Assembly: GCA_020726505.1 (NCBI GenBank) | Contig: JAHLEZ010000027.1 | Coordinates: forward strand, 558,001 to 622,000 | DNA from: Leptodontidium sp. MPI-SDFR-AT-0119 | Lineage: Eukaryota > Ascomycota > Leotiomycetes > Helotiales > Leptodontidiaceae | Direction of reading: 5' to 3' | DNA length: 64,000 nt | Part shown: piece after piece, positions 34,870 through 47,458 of the stretch | Numbering within the stretch: the first letter of the stretch is position 1 | How the letters are laid out: every line of letters starts with the position of its first letter | Program-made: the position numbers and the translations under genes | The notes under the pieces: generated by a model | Database searches by the model: none | What the model was told of the DNA's origin: nothing | The model's input: the letters and a program-made list of their open reading frames with translations, nothing else

Positions 34870-34892
34870 CCCCCCCCCCCCCCCCCCCCCCC
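34870..34892. repeat. Poly-C tract of 23 bases inside the left TIR
   Basis: A pure C run, followed by a second copy of AATTTGGACC, interrupts the left arm relative to the right arm (which has no such insertion). A similar 20-base C run is at 58191-58210. Confidence 0.9.
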
Positions 34893-35053
34893 AATTTGGA
34901 CCACCCATTTACACCAAAATCAACGATTTTCACTTAATAATATCTTTATAAAACGTTAATAAAAACTTATAAAATTAATAATATATAATATTTATATATA
35001 TTTTACTTTAAATATAATATATAAGCTAGTACTAATTAGGCAATTATCTTAGA

Positions 35054-35385
35054 TTTAAAATTTAAAAAACACTATACAAAAGTGACTAAAATTAATTTAT
35101 GATTAAACGAATATAAATACTTTAAAAAAGGACGATTATAACCAATAAGACTAGTTATTAGATAATTTTATTAGTAGTTGTTAATATACATTAGAATAGA
35201 CTCTTTTAGACCCCTGTAAAACAGTTATTTTAAAATTACAATATAACTACTAATAGAATTGCTTAGTAATAAAAAAACCGTTATAAAGACTTTATCTATT
35301 ATCATATATATTAATTTCAAGTACTTATAACTATAAAATTAAAAGTTATTTTTAGTCACTTTTATATAGTGTTTTTTAAATTTTA
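35054..35385. repeat. 332 bp inverted-repeat block within the composite element
   Basis: Arms of about 36 bp, each containing AAAAAACACTATA then AAAAGTGACTAAAA, face each other at 35054-35091 and 35350-35385. The interior is AT-rich and non-coding. This could be a small MITE or an internal palindrome of the host TIR element. Confidence 0.6.
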
Positions 35386-38300
35386 CATTAACGAAAATTA
35401 CCCGATTAAAACTAGCTTAAAGTAAATAAGCGAGGTCACATATATACTCTTAGCTTATGTTTTTAATTTAGTATACTTTTACGAGTTTTGAACAGCTCGC
35501 TGTCGCTCGCTGGCGTGGGCTTAAAGAATAAGAGGTTGCGGATAGTTATGGGTGGTTACGGATAAGGCAAAGGAGAGCGGGCCGCTAAGGATCCGTAAAG
35601 GGTCCGTAAGTAAAAAACTAGTCCGTAAGCGAAAAAAACCACCTGTAAGCGAAGCGAACTAAATAAGTAAGACCTTATAAAAATTTTAGGTATATTATAT
35701 TATATGTAGAGTTTATATTATGGAGTAAGAGAATATAAAGACTTGCCTTAGAAGTGACCCGTGACGCTACTATATAAAATTACCTGTGAGTAAAGACTAG
35801 TGATTATAAATTTACCCCTATTACCTTAAAGGACTAGCCTTACGACTTATTAATAGTTATTACAAAAGATAATGTAAGTGGGAATTACTTGCGGGAGAGG
35901 GTAAAGGATAACTACTAATCCGTAGACTTAAGTTTAATCCGTGGAATTGTCTGTAACTAACTATTAAAGTCGCCGCCAAGTAGCCGAACTTAAACCGTAA
36001 ACCTCCCTAGGCTATAAATCGACATCCGCGACTTATTATAGAGCCCTTCCTGTAGACAGAGGTTCTATAAGAGTATTATAGGCGCGCCGACTTTAAGTTA
36101 TAGCCGTGAGAGTAGTAAGCCCGGGAGATAGATATTCTGCAAGACTTCTAGAGGTAGCTCAGTAATTTCTAGGTTTACCTTATTTATATTAGCCGAATTA
36201 ATAACTAAGTACGTCCGTTCTTAGCTAAGGAGTATATTTAAGATCGTTTAGTTTAACTCGCGGACTGTATTATTTAGAGTTAATAGGATTGCCTATTCGT
36301 GAAAGGCCTAGTAGTCTTAGGGCGCCCGTAAGAGTCGTTCTCGCGGATAAACGTAGTTAATTAAGTTTATAATTAAGTTAGCGCAAGGAATAAAGGCCGG
36401 GAGTGTGATTTGCTTATTTAAGGACGGGTCGTACAAAAGATTACTAATCTAGTTTATAAAATCTTACTCTAACGGGTCGTTACAGACCTGTATATTAATT
36501 TATAAGGAGAGTTGACGAAGCCGCCACTAAATCTACGTCTGTTATAAGCACGCTCGTACGATCTCGGCCTATGAATTATATAGAATTACTAGTAGGATTT
36601 ATATAAAGTCACCGCCAAGGATAATAAGTACCTTATTAAAGAGGACGTCATTTGTTATAGACCGTAAATCGACTAAGAGCCAGTGCACGACCTCAAAGTA
36701 ATACTTGTGCTACATTAGTACCTCGTCCTAGATAATTAGGTCTATTGTACGTAAGTACTGGCCTAGCTTACTTATCTTAGTAATTATACTTACGGACGAC
36801 TTATTAAGCTTAAGTGGGATCTAGAATTAGGAGTGAGACGTGTGTCTTTCTAGAAGAAGTAAAGCTATAATACCCGTAGACGCCACACAAAGGACTGTCT
36901 TGCCTTAACTACAGTAATAATAATATAAGGTCTAGTAAAGGAAGGTCTTACTAGTACTGCTAAGGCCTTATAAGTAAAAATAAGTAGTTTGCGGGTCGTC
37001 TGTAATAGCCGTCACAATCGTCTAAAAGTAAGCACACTAATCTAGGTTAAACTAAGTCTATATTACAGACACTAGGGACGTCTCGCGGGCGAGATCGACT
37101 TGTTAGTTAGCTGTATAGTAGCTTATAGTCTAATCAAAGATATTCTTAAGTAGGCCGACGTCTGTAAGTGTCTGTTAGAGATCTACTAGGCTGAGCCCGA
37201 GTAAGAAGAGGCCGTAGTCATAGTGAGGATCGATTAAAGGGAGCGGAAAGCTAAGTAACTGGTCGTGGGCTAGCTTACGGGCCAAGTCGTCGTAAAAGTG
37301 CTCTTTATATTAGTCTTAAATAACTCGTGGGTCCGTAATTAGTTACTAACGAACGCCTGTAAGAAAAAGCGTTTGTAAACTATAGCTAGTTATTAATAAG
37401 ACGGCCTTATTAAAGTATTAAAACTACTCTTAATCACTCTTAGTTAATTCACGGGCGATATAGGTAGCGTAGTACGTGGGATAACAGACACCCTCGACCT
37501 CGTAAAGCTTTTTAAAGGACTATAGCCCGCGAACGACCGTAAGTAAGAGCTGTAAGTAATACTGCTCGCCCGAAACTAGGCTATAGTAATAAATACGGCC
37601 GATATTATACCCTCGCCGACGTTATACTTAGACTTTATAGTCCGCCTTTTAAACAAAGTACTATAAGAACTCGTAGTATAAGTATTAGCAGGCGTCCTCG
37701 TATATAGTATTATACTTAAAGAAGGCTATTAACGTCGAGCGGGCATTTGTGGCCTTCGCGGCTACTTATTTAAGCGGGAAGTCGTTTATAAAGTAAACTA
37801 TATACTACCCGGGGAGGTAAATCATTAAGTATTAGACTAAGGGGAACTCTTAGTGCGTTATATACTTAAATAAGCGCTAGAAAGCCTCTATAGGACCTAC
37901 ATATTATACTTAGACATAATAAGTGATCTCGTCGTCTATATTAGAGACAGTAACTATCGTATAGTTTATCCCTTTATAAACGTATTTATAAATATACTTA
38001 ATCGCTTATATAAAAGCGTAAACCTTAACGTTAATATATAAGCGGAACTTTTAAAGAAAGTATAAGTTATACGGGACTACTTAATAGTTGTCACAGACGA
38101 CTTCTTAGCCTAAGTAGCCTAATTTATAAACCGTGAACGTCCGGCTGTTGTCCCGGAGGCGGTACTCGGGATACCCGTCTTCGCGAACGATCGTCGTAGC
38201 CGTAAACGCCTTTAAGAACCTCTTTTAGTACGCGAGCGGGGCTATAAGCGTCTTATGAATTATATATAGCGCTCTTAGGTTATCTTCAAGACTACACAAT

Positions 38301-39378
38301 CTGTGAAACATTTAATTAGTAACGACAGCTGTAAGCTTACTTATAAGATCCCACGACGAGTCTAAGAGCTCGGCACAGACGACCTCGTCGATTAGCTTAA
38401 GCGTTAAAAAGACAACCCCTCACTTTAAGAATAAAAGTAAGTATATATATAAGAGGCCACGCTTTTAGTACTCGATTATATAAACGTGGCCTGTATATAA
38501 TCCGAAAAGGTAATTCTTAAGGTCTATAAGGAGCTCCTTTACCTTAAGTATAAAGACCCGGCAAAGGAGATCTAAACAGTCGACGGCTTGCTGTCTACGT
38601 AAGAGGTTCGTTATAATTTCAGGCTAGTGCGGGTTAGTCGTAAACGTAATAAAAAAGCTCGGCTTATTAAAGTATTATATAATAACTATTAAGTCTTAAA
38701 AGAGCTATTATATAAAGCGATCGCTACTAGTAAAGCTCGACGGGAGGATAAACCGACGGCCGAGGTCGCCTATATTTACGTCCTCGCGGATAAGAGCGTC
38801 CGTAAGCTTAGTATATACGTCCGCGCGGATGTTTTATTAGTGCGACCGGAGTTAGTCGAGTGTTATTTTCTTATAAGCGATATACGTGTTAACGATATAT
38901 TACTATAAGAGGCGGCCGGCGTAAAAGAGCGAGGAGAAGGCCTTACGGACGTGAAGGTAATACTAGTAAAAGGCCCGTTACTTAAGTTGCGTTTATTGAC
39001 AGGTCCCATTCTAGTCTTATAATTATAAACTATAGTACTAGCTAAGGTTACTGTATAAGAAGAGTAAGACGTAATATAAGGGTATATATAGTATAAGTAA
39101 CGTCGACTATATATATTTATAAACGCTCGCGGCCCCCTTTATAGACCGTAAGAACTAAGTCGTAGTAGCTTATATTTATATACTCGTCCGGAATAATCGC
39201 CGTGACTTCGTTACTAGTCGGGAGGTTCTTACGACGACGATCTACGCCTGACTCGATAATTAAGCGTATTTGTAAGTTAAATAAGATCCGGAAATTAGTC
39301 TATTAGTCTGTAAGACGCTTATAGGCCGTCTTATAAACTATAATAAACGGGTTATAGTCCGTGAGCGTATCTGTAAGC

Positions 39379-39680
39379 TGTTACGGCTGGCAAGAGGTTG
39401 ATACAGCGAGTTGACTCTAGCTTTGTATTAGGGCCTCTAGCTACGCTCAGAATCGAGAAGAAAAGACAAGGAGGAAAGGAAAGCTCTCCGTAAGGGGGAG
39501 CTCGAGTATAAATATATAAAGGGCCCTCTTAATAGGGCCTAGCGTAGTCGAGTGCCATTCACGTTAATATGTCACAGGCTCGCCTCTTAGTCTTCCCTAT
39601 TGGGCTTAGCGCCGTCGTATAGCCAGCGATGTTACGAGCCTATATCGGTTAGAATACGAGGCGTATCGTAGGTCGTAATA
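39379..39680 (-). repeat. 3' LTR of the Gypsy element
   Basis: 302 bp, nearly identical to 45672-45973. On the minus strand it begins with the LTR start TGTTACGACC, slightly mutated, and ends CCGTAACA. Differences between the two LTRs are mostly transitions. Confidence 0.92.
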
Positions 39681-42600
39681 TTACCCCCCCCCTCTTAAAA
39701 AACTACGTCCACGCAATTGTAGCTATAACTGTATTGTCCTCTAGGTCGTTATAGTCGTCGATACTAGCGTTATAAGCCTCTAGCCACTTTAGGAGAGCTC
39801 TCGGCGGGCCCTTGGCGTTAGGATACTTTAAGTGGAACCGCTTAATTATATGCGGAGCTATTATAATATCCGAGCATAAGTACTACTCTAGGTCCTCGTC
39901 GGCGCTTAGCCACTTAATATAATAGAATAACTTGTTTCGTATGACCTTAGAGCTAAGGATGCCTTTAATTTCCTACTTATTCTACTCAAGTAATAGCTAG
40001 ATAAGTGCCGGCGTAGCTCTGGCTTGTCCTGGCAGGGGGTTGTCGACGTACTTACGGAGCGAGTGCGAGTGGAAGACAAGGTGAATTAACTAGTCCTCTA
40101 GTAGCTTAACTCTCTAGCTCTTTCCTTCCCTAGCGATTACCTTAACAGGGCCGTATTACTTATTAGACAACTTCTTTAAAGGTCGGTTAACGTTTTAGTT
40201 CCGAGTGTCGACTAGTACTAAGTCGCTAACGTCCTAGTCGACAGCGCGTCGCCCACGATTCGTTAGTCGTTCTATTTTCTCTTGTTAATCCTTAAGGGAC
40301 GACTGTGCGACTTTTGTGACCTCCTTTATTTATAATGTCACTTAGAGAGCCTCCTCGCGATTGAGTTTTTCTATTACCGTAGCCGGAGGCTCTAAGTTAA
40401 CTAAGTCCTAGGAAGTTCTCGGCTTAACGCCGTTAAGTAATTAGAAAGGAGACAAGCGGCTTAAGGACTCGTGTAGTAGCGTTAATTAAGCGATATCTAT
40501 AATCAGTAAGAGGTCGCTCTAATTATCTTAGTAGTAGTAATAAAAGGGACAGAGCCGCTACTTAATATATTAGTTCGTCACCTCCGTCTAATTATCGACG
40601 TTCGAGTTATACGCCGTCGTTAGCTTTACTTTAGTCCCGAGGATACAACAGTACTCCTTCTAAAAGGAGGAGACAAACTGAGGTCCTCGGTCTGAGACAA
40701 TAAAGTCCGACATATTAAAGTATTAAGTCTAATAGACGAAGAAGAGAATAACTATACTTTTAATAGTAATTATATCGTTACAAAGTATCGAGACTAGTTT
40801 CTTAGACAAGCGGTTAACGAGGACTATAGCGAAGTTATAGCCGTGCTTATTTAATAGTAACTTCGTAAAGTCTATCGTGAGGTGTTAATACGGCCGAGTA
40901 AGGATTAGTAGGGGGTGTAAGAAGCTAGGGGTCTTATCTCTACGGGCTTTTTGTCGAGAGTAACTATAGTTTACTACGTATCGAGCTATGTCCGTGGTGA
41001 GGCCGTTCTAGTGATATTTACGACTTAGTAATGCCTTTATCTTTCTGATCCCCACATATATTATTAAAGGTTAGGAGTATACGTGGCGTATAAGTGTCGT
41101 GCGAAGCTCCGGCGGTTCTAGGGGCACTTTTAGGCGGCCTTAGAAAAGTAGCTTGTCGTTTACTAACTCGTAATCTAGCGACTATTCCCTGGCCTTTTAT
41201 TAAAGAGGCTTTAACGAAAGCGAAAACTTATTAGTTAAGAGTACTTAATTAATAACGTCGTATTCCGCGATATTATATATTACTATAGAGTTAAGGTCTA
41301 ACTCCTCCGCGGTTAGTGTCTCCGGGTCGATTAGCACTCCCGTATTCGACTCTAGCTCTAGCTCTGTCCTTAGGTCGTCACGTGGCTCAGTATCGCGATC
41401 TAGGATTATAGCGTTTATAAGTGCTAAGGGTATCGTCTCTACGACTTTAATATAAGCGTCTATAAAATCGACGGCGGAAAGTTAGAGGTCGCTAGCGACT
41501 CGCGGGTTAATTTTATTAGTCAGAATTAACTATTGACTACAGATGGCCCGCTTACGTGCCTCTATAGTCGTGAGGTCTTAATCCCGTCGAGACAGAGTAT
41601 TAGCTAGTGTATTAATTATCCCGGTATAATATATAATCGTGAAATAAAAGTCTGTAAAGAACTCAGCCTATTGAGCCTGCTTAGCCGTAAGGTCCTTAGT
41701 AGTTATAAAGTACTCTAGGGCTCAGTAGTCTATATAAACAAGGACATTTTTCTAGGCACTTAAGAGCTTCGGGCGATATTACTTAAATGACTAGAAAATC
41801 GCTAGTATCTCTTTGTCGTAGATCAAGTAGTTAAGCTTAGGGTCTATTATAGTCTTAGAAAAGTATCTTATAAAGTGAAAAGTGTCGTCCTCTTAAAGTT
41901 AAGATAAAACCCCAACGACGACTCTATCTAAGGAATTAGTCTCTAGCCGCGTTTATTTAGTAAGGTCATAATAGTAAAGAACCGGCGTAAATTAGAGGGC
42001 TTCCCGGAGAGTCTCTTATACGTTTTTATAGGCGTTATTAAAGACGAAGGGGACGTCCTTTCTAGTAAATATCGTAAGAAGACGTATAATACGACTATAG
42101 TCTTTAATAAATCGGCGGTAAAAGTTATAAAAGCTAAGGTAGCTCTATATACCCCGTATATTATCGGCGTATCACTAGTCCTTGATTACACTAATCTTCT
42201 CTAGGTCTACCTCCACGCTATCGACACTAATAATAAATCCTAAGAACTTCGTCTTTTACACGCTAAACTCGGACTTCTTAATGTCAGCCTAAAGTCCGTG
42301 TGCTTATAGTATTACTATGACTTTCTTGACATAGACCTTATACTCCTCCAGAGTAGACGAATATATAAGGATATCGTCTATATAAGCCGCGTAGAAGTCG
42401 TTAAAGTACTCTATAAGGATATTATTAATAAATCGCTAGAAAGTCGTTAGGCTATTCGTAAGGCCAAAGGGAAGGACCTTATATTTATACGTGTTATATT
42501 AAGTATAGAAAGTCGTATAGTCCTCGCTCTTAGGGGACATACGAATACGATAGAAAGCTTACTAAATATTAAGCTTTATAAAGACCTTTATCTTATAAAT

Positions 42601-45600
42601 ACGTGCTATTATCTTATCGATTAGAGGGATTAAGTACAGATCCTTTTTTGACAAGGCATTTAACTTCCAGTAGTCGACGCATAGCCGGAGACTGCCGTCG
42701 GCTTTCTTGGCGAAAAGAATAGGGGCCGCGTAAGGTGCCCTAGAGGGCTTAATAAAGCCTTTATATAAGTTGTCGATGATGTACCGCTTAATCTCCGACA
42801 GTTATTCTTCAGTTATACGCTAGAGAGGCTCAAAGGATAAGTCGTTCTCTTTAGTAAGCTCGATTTAGTAGTCCACACCTTAACGATATACTAGTAGCTC
42901 GTCGGAGGCTCGCCGGGAGAAGAGAGGAGCGTACTCTTAGTACTTTACCGGGAGCTTCTTACTTACTAACTCATTATCTTGCGCGTATTTAGCCTCTAGG
43001 GCTTCCTCTAGGGTTAAGTCTCTATTTATTGATGCGAGCTCGACACTTAACTAGTTTAGGGCCTCTCGTTAGCGACGAGTCAACTCTTGATCGATCTTAT
43101 ATACTAACGCCACGAAGGTTTCTACCTTATTTTTCTTGGCTCTCTTAAGTCAGAGGTACGTAGTAGACATCGCTACTGCCGATATAAGGAAGATCCTTGT
43201 AGTGAGCGCCTTTAATTAATAATTCGCTAGGGAGGCTCTATAGGCTCTCTTGTCTTTGAGTAGTAATCCTAGATCACGGGATATTAAGGGGTTTAATTGA
43301 TCCTCTATAATACGCAAGCGCTCCTTAACCTCTTTAATAAAGCTCGAGGGTCGAGTCGGCGAGACGCTAGCGGTAAGTCGTATAGAGACCTTTGACTTAG
43401 AGGAGTCGTCAAGTGCCGCAATCCTAACTTGCCTCTAACAGTAGTCATCCACGTCTATAAGGGTATCCCTTCGTTCTATATCGAGCTAGTAAGACTTAAC
43501 AATTAACTTATTAAAACGGTTAATATTAACGAAGACTCGCTAGTTAAAGTACGGCTAGACTAGTATATTTAGTGGCTACTTTAGCCGATTGCGGTTCTTA
43601 GTATACGACTACTTTAAGTCGTAATACTCTAGGAACTTCCGACTAATTAGGACGTTAGTGTTTCTTAGGTCAGTCACTAGAAAGGGGAAGTTAATTCGCT
43701 GGCGGTCGATCGTTAAAGTAAGTAAGACGGCTGTATTAATTAACTTCCCTTTCTTACTATTATAGCCAGTTAAGACGATTAGTTAAAGGAGGGATATAAA
43801 CGAGATATTAAATTACTTGACGAGTCTATATACGAGAGAGGTTTTAATTATACTAAAAATATTAACTCCGCTATTAATATATATAAGTGTTTTAGTAAAG
43901 AATCTATTCCTTCTTAGTTTAATACTAATTAAGAATTGTCGTCCTCTGATAAGAGCACAGAAATCAAATACTAAGTCCTTCTATAAATTATGGCTTATAT
44001 TAAGGTGTAAGTCTTTGCCACGGCTTAGGAGTTTTTTAAGAGCTCGTTAATCTTTAATTCCTCGCTAACGACTAACTAAGAAATCGACTTATTAAGGGCT
44101 TAGTCTCTACAGCGCTTAAGACAGTCGTTAGCCTAATGGCCGGTCTTACTACAATAGAGATATGTGTTAGAAGAGACGTCCTTAAGTATAAGAGGAGGTA
44201 CGGGGGACTTAGGTCGGCGTAAGACGGGCGAAGGAGAGGGCGTACGCTGGCGGACATCTAACGACTGTCTTAGAGTCGGTGGTCTTTATACGTGAGTAAT
44301 AAGGGTAAGTGAAGTTAAACGCTAGCTGTCTTTCTTTAAGATGCCGCGCGAGTCACTAGAGCTAGTATTATTAAAGGAGACTCGAGGGGCTTCGCGGACA
44401 GTAGTAGTAGCACGTTTATTAACTCGTCTGGCAGCGATATTCTATAGCTCGCGATCTAAGACGGCTAAGAACTTATTAAGAGCCGTATAATCTCTAGCGA
44501 ATTTATATTTCTTAGTTCGGATATTATACTTAAGCTTATCTAAGACTTTCTCGTATACGTCGTCGAACCAGCGGTTAAGTGAGATTTTTTTAATAGCCAC
44601 GTACGTCGTGAACTTCGTACAGAATTCGTTATAAGTTATATTACTTATTTGTAATTAGTTATATTTAAGTTTAGCGGCCTGTACTCGGTTGTAGTCAAAG
44701 AAACGTTAGTCTAAGGCCTTTAAGACGTCGGCGGCTCCGTTGTAGTTTCTAGCGAAGTCGGGGTTTATTCGTTAAAGGATAATAGTCTTAGCCTCTCCCT
44801 TTATATACTCAAAGTAAGTATAAACCTGCGATTCGCTAGTAAGGAAGTTACTTAAGTACTTTTAAATAAAAAGCTTTATATTTATCTTTTAAGCGTCGTA
44901 TTTAATTTCGCCCTTATAGTCGCTAAAAGGGGTACGGGAGTACTTAACCTTATTAAGCTCAACGGCAAGGATAGTAGGGTTCAACTTAGGGAGGTAATAG
45001 TCGGCGGTAGGCTAGAGGTCCGCCGTAAGAGCACGTATAGATCGGTCAGAAGGGGAGGGAGTGTTAGTCCCTTAGCGAGGGTTATCGATAGTATATTAAG
45101 TGAGGGCTTATATAACAGCAGCGGCGACAGTAGAGCTAATAGAGTCCTTGATTAGTTAATCCACCTTAGCTTGTTAAGCGGGGGTAAGGCCTTCTATATT
45201 AGTAGGCTCTAGCGATGCGTCGAAGAAGCGCTGGGGTTTGTCCTTTAAGTCTGAGTCGAATCCGTTAAAGCTCTCTGGCTCCTTCGAGAGAGTCTCGACC
45301 GAAGGGATAGGGGCGTCGGTAAAGCCTAGCCGTATAATGGCGCTCCTTTCTCTAGAGCTTCGCCGACGAGGGGGAGAAGTCGGTAGTAGTAGTAGGGTAA
45401 GGTAGAGAAGTGTTTGAGGTTGTTAATCGATATATTAATCAGACATACGTTCGAAACGGGGCGCGCGTCAAGTTACGGTAAGGCAGGTTAATCGCGAGAG
45501 AATATCTAGCTTTCTCTGGGACAGTCTGTTATTAGGGCAGAGAGGTACTTATCTATCGAATAGGCTAAAGTATTAAGGCTCGTTGTTAACTTACTATAAA

Positions 45601-45671
45601 GGCAAGTCGACAAGGCGCAAGACCGGGTGAGATATAACGCTTTATAGCGAAGGGGTACTAGTCTTTTCTTA

Positions 45672-45973
45672 TGTTACGGCTAGTAAGAGGTTAATACAGC
45701 GAGTTGACTCTAGCTTTATATTAGGGCCTCTAGCTACGCTCAGAATCGAGAAGAAAAGACAAGGAGGAAAGGAGAGCTCTCTGTAAGGGGGAGCTTGAGT
45801 ATAAATACATAAAGGGCCCTCCTAATGGGGCCTAGCGTAGTCGAGTGCCATTCACGTCAATATGTCGCAGGCTCGCCTCCTAGTCTTCCCTATTGGGCTT
45901 AGCGCCGTCGCATAGCTAGCGATGCTACGAGCCTATGTCGGTTAGAATACGAGGCGCATCGTAGGTCGTAACA
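45672..45973 (-). repeat. 5' LTR of the Gypsy element
   Basis: 302 bp partner of 39379-39680, with TGTTACG...CGTAACA ends. It is flanked on the outside by TAAGC. I could not recognise a standard tRNA primer site immediately inside it. Confidence 0.9.
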
Positions 45974-47035
45974 TAAGCCATAAAAGGACTATATAATTTA
46001 AGTAAGGGAAGTTAGTCGCCTGTACGTTCGTTATAAAGAGTAAGTCGTAAAAGAAGAGTTATATAAAGAAGGGTTCCTCGTGAGCCGGTGGCCGAAGTGG
46101 GCCTTAGAAGTAAAAGAGCTTATTATAAATCTAAAAGTACTAGACGCCGCGTGAGAAGTCGATCTGTATATCTTTCTTATAATTAATTAACGTAAAGGTA
46201 AAAGTATAGTTATATGCCCGGATATTCGTCCGAAAGTCTTAGTAAAGCGGATTGTCGCTTATAAAGAGATATTTGAAGTATAGCGAAAGCTCCCGGATCC
46301 GGGGAAGTACGACGTCGCCCTTTTTATAATAGGCCTTAAAGGGACTATCCGTAAGGGAGAAGTGAAGGGCCCCGCAAGCCGTATAGCGGCCCGTAAGTGG
46401 AGTAAGAGTATAAGGGGGAGCTAGTTAGAAGCGTGAGAGGAAGCTAAGAGGCCGTATATTAAGGGGGTTAGTAGGAGGGTCCTTAAAGACGTTAACTAGG
46501 GCTGTGACGGACGGTTGACGGGCCCGTTACTAGCGCCGCGGGGCTAGTTCGTTCGCAGAGACGTCTATAAGAGGCCGTCAACGGCGCCGTAAAGTAGGGA
46601 GAGTATTTAGGTCGAGTTCTTGTAAGGCAGGGCGCTGATTAATAGTTTAGGCACGTCGTCGCTCCTAGAGATAAGTTAGACGCGTCCTATAGTAAATTAG
46701 AGGTATATAAACTATATAAGTTATATAAGTCTTACGGAGAGTACTTATACGCCTACAAGGGAAGGCCGAAACTAGTAAAAGACAGGCGCACGTTAAATAA
46801 GTTCGTAAATCGTTTATTTAAAAGGAATAACTATAAGTAAAGTAAAGCGTAAATAACGCGTTATATTCTAGGGCTAAAGGTTTCGTGTTTATCATGTGAA
46901 AGTTTTTCTGACGTAAGGTGGCCCGACTGTACTTTAATATAGTAAAGAGATTAACGTTTTATAAAGATATTATTAAGCGAAAATCGTTGATTTTAGTGCA
47001 AATAGGTGGTCCAAATGGTGGGGTGGGGACTTAAC

Positions 47036-47073
47036 GTCCATCCCTACGTGCTGGAAAACCCTACGTGCCGGAA
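47036..47073. repeat. Left terminal inverted repeat of the TTAA unit
   Basis: 38 bp matching, inverted, 52660-52697. Conserved blocks are GTCCATCCCT and GGAAAACCCTA; a seven-base stretch between them differs. Confidence 0.75.
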
Positions 47074-47458
47074 CGACTTCATAGTTTGAGGGTCTCAAAT
47101 CTCCACTATATAAATATATAAAGTTATAATCGGTTTGCTATTGTTCTTTAGCTATTTCTCTATAAAGGCTTGACTTGCAGTTAGAAAAATACTAGAGTTT
47201 GGCTATGCTGTTAATCGTCCCATTAATAGTGTCGAAAGCTGCAGTAGCTGTTCCTCCCAGCTATATTATAATCATTAGCCTGTATCCAAATCTCGTGACT
47301 GAAGAACGAAGCCACTATCACAAATGAATATCGCCCTGAGGTTTAAAGACATGTTTGTTTTGATTCAGTTCAAATTGATAGTAATTAAATATAGGGTAGG
47401 ATGTCGATATCCCGATCGCTGGCTGAGCTTAGGCTCATACATGGGCATCACTACGGCC

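Larger units (their letters stand above)
39379..45973 (-). mobile_element. Complete Ty3/Gypsy LTR retrotransposon, RIP-decayed
   Basis: 6595 bp, bounded by 302 bp LTRs and a perfect 5 bp duplication TAAGC (39374-39378 and 45974-45978). Coding strand is minus. In order from the right: gag with a CCHC knuckle (YCSKTGH then NDCLK, near 44160-44100), protease region, reverse transcriptase (GFIKPSRAPYAAPI, then CVDYWKLN near 42680, then AAYIDDILIYSS near 42370), RNase H, and integrase towards 39.8 kb. A purine-rich tract on the minus strand (AGAGGGGGGGG) sits directly inside the left LTR at 39681-39696, as expected for the 3' end. All frames are full of stops. The element landed inside the Helitron N-terminal coding region. 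Confidence 0.92.
35480..46880 (-). mobile_element. Decayed Helitron (Rep-helicase), split by a Gypsy insertion
   Basis: Ends are approximate. Reading the minus strand through stops and RIP changes gives the Helitron order. An N-terminal Cys/His segment (CGALHFS then YYKKGDVVLPRIREL, with Tyr where the family has Cys) lies at about 46380-46290. GPLRPPAHEEP then FFYDL lies near 46100-46030. NPFIIVYKTAYKRL is at about 39340, just after the Gypsy insertion point. The Rep-like domain (VVPYNLYFL, then YINVKVYAF, then AIKY) is near 38100-37990. Pif1-type helicase motifs follow: GKTVLCVASTGIIALLL at about 36900, IIxDEVLM near 36730 and VLIILGGDF near 36600. Typical RepHel proteins have exactly this order. 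No intact frame remains. I could not fix the TC and CTRR ends. Confidence 0.82.
34848..47031. mobile_element. 12.2 kb TIR-bounded composite element with TA target duplication
   Basis: Both ends start AGTCCCCACCCCACCATTTG in inverted orientation. The TIR arms stay alike for about 80 bp through AAAATCAACGATTTTC and on to ATAATATCTTTATAAAACG. TA flanks both sides (34846-34847 and 47032-47033). The enclosed DNA is a decayed Helitron on the minus strand, itself interrupted by a complete Gypsy element. The TIR-proximal sequence left after removing those is about 0.7 kb, close to the 746 bp of a related element at 53168-53913. The simplest reading is therefore a small TIR element that received a Helitron. 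A Helitron family with long TIRs is the alternative. Confidence 0.75.

Noticed and set aside
39681..39700. CCCCCCCC run next to the Gypsy LTR as another poly-C expansion
   Set aside because: On the coding (minus) strand it is the purine-rich polypurine tract expected beside a 3' LTR.
43817..44050. Plus-strand 77-codon frame
   Set aside because: Antisense chance frame in AT-rich Gypsy DNA.
44072..44257. Small minus-strand open frame
   Set aside because: It is an out-of-phase frame over the decayed Gypsy gag; the CCHC zinc knuckle is in a neighbouring frame.
46000..46500. Plus-strand stretch that looks coding (few stops) right of the Gypsy
   Set aside because: The minus strand over the same bases reads as the Helitron N-terminal Cys/His region, which continues in order on the other side of the Gypsy, so the plus reading is an antisense shadow.
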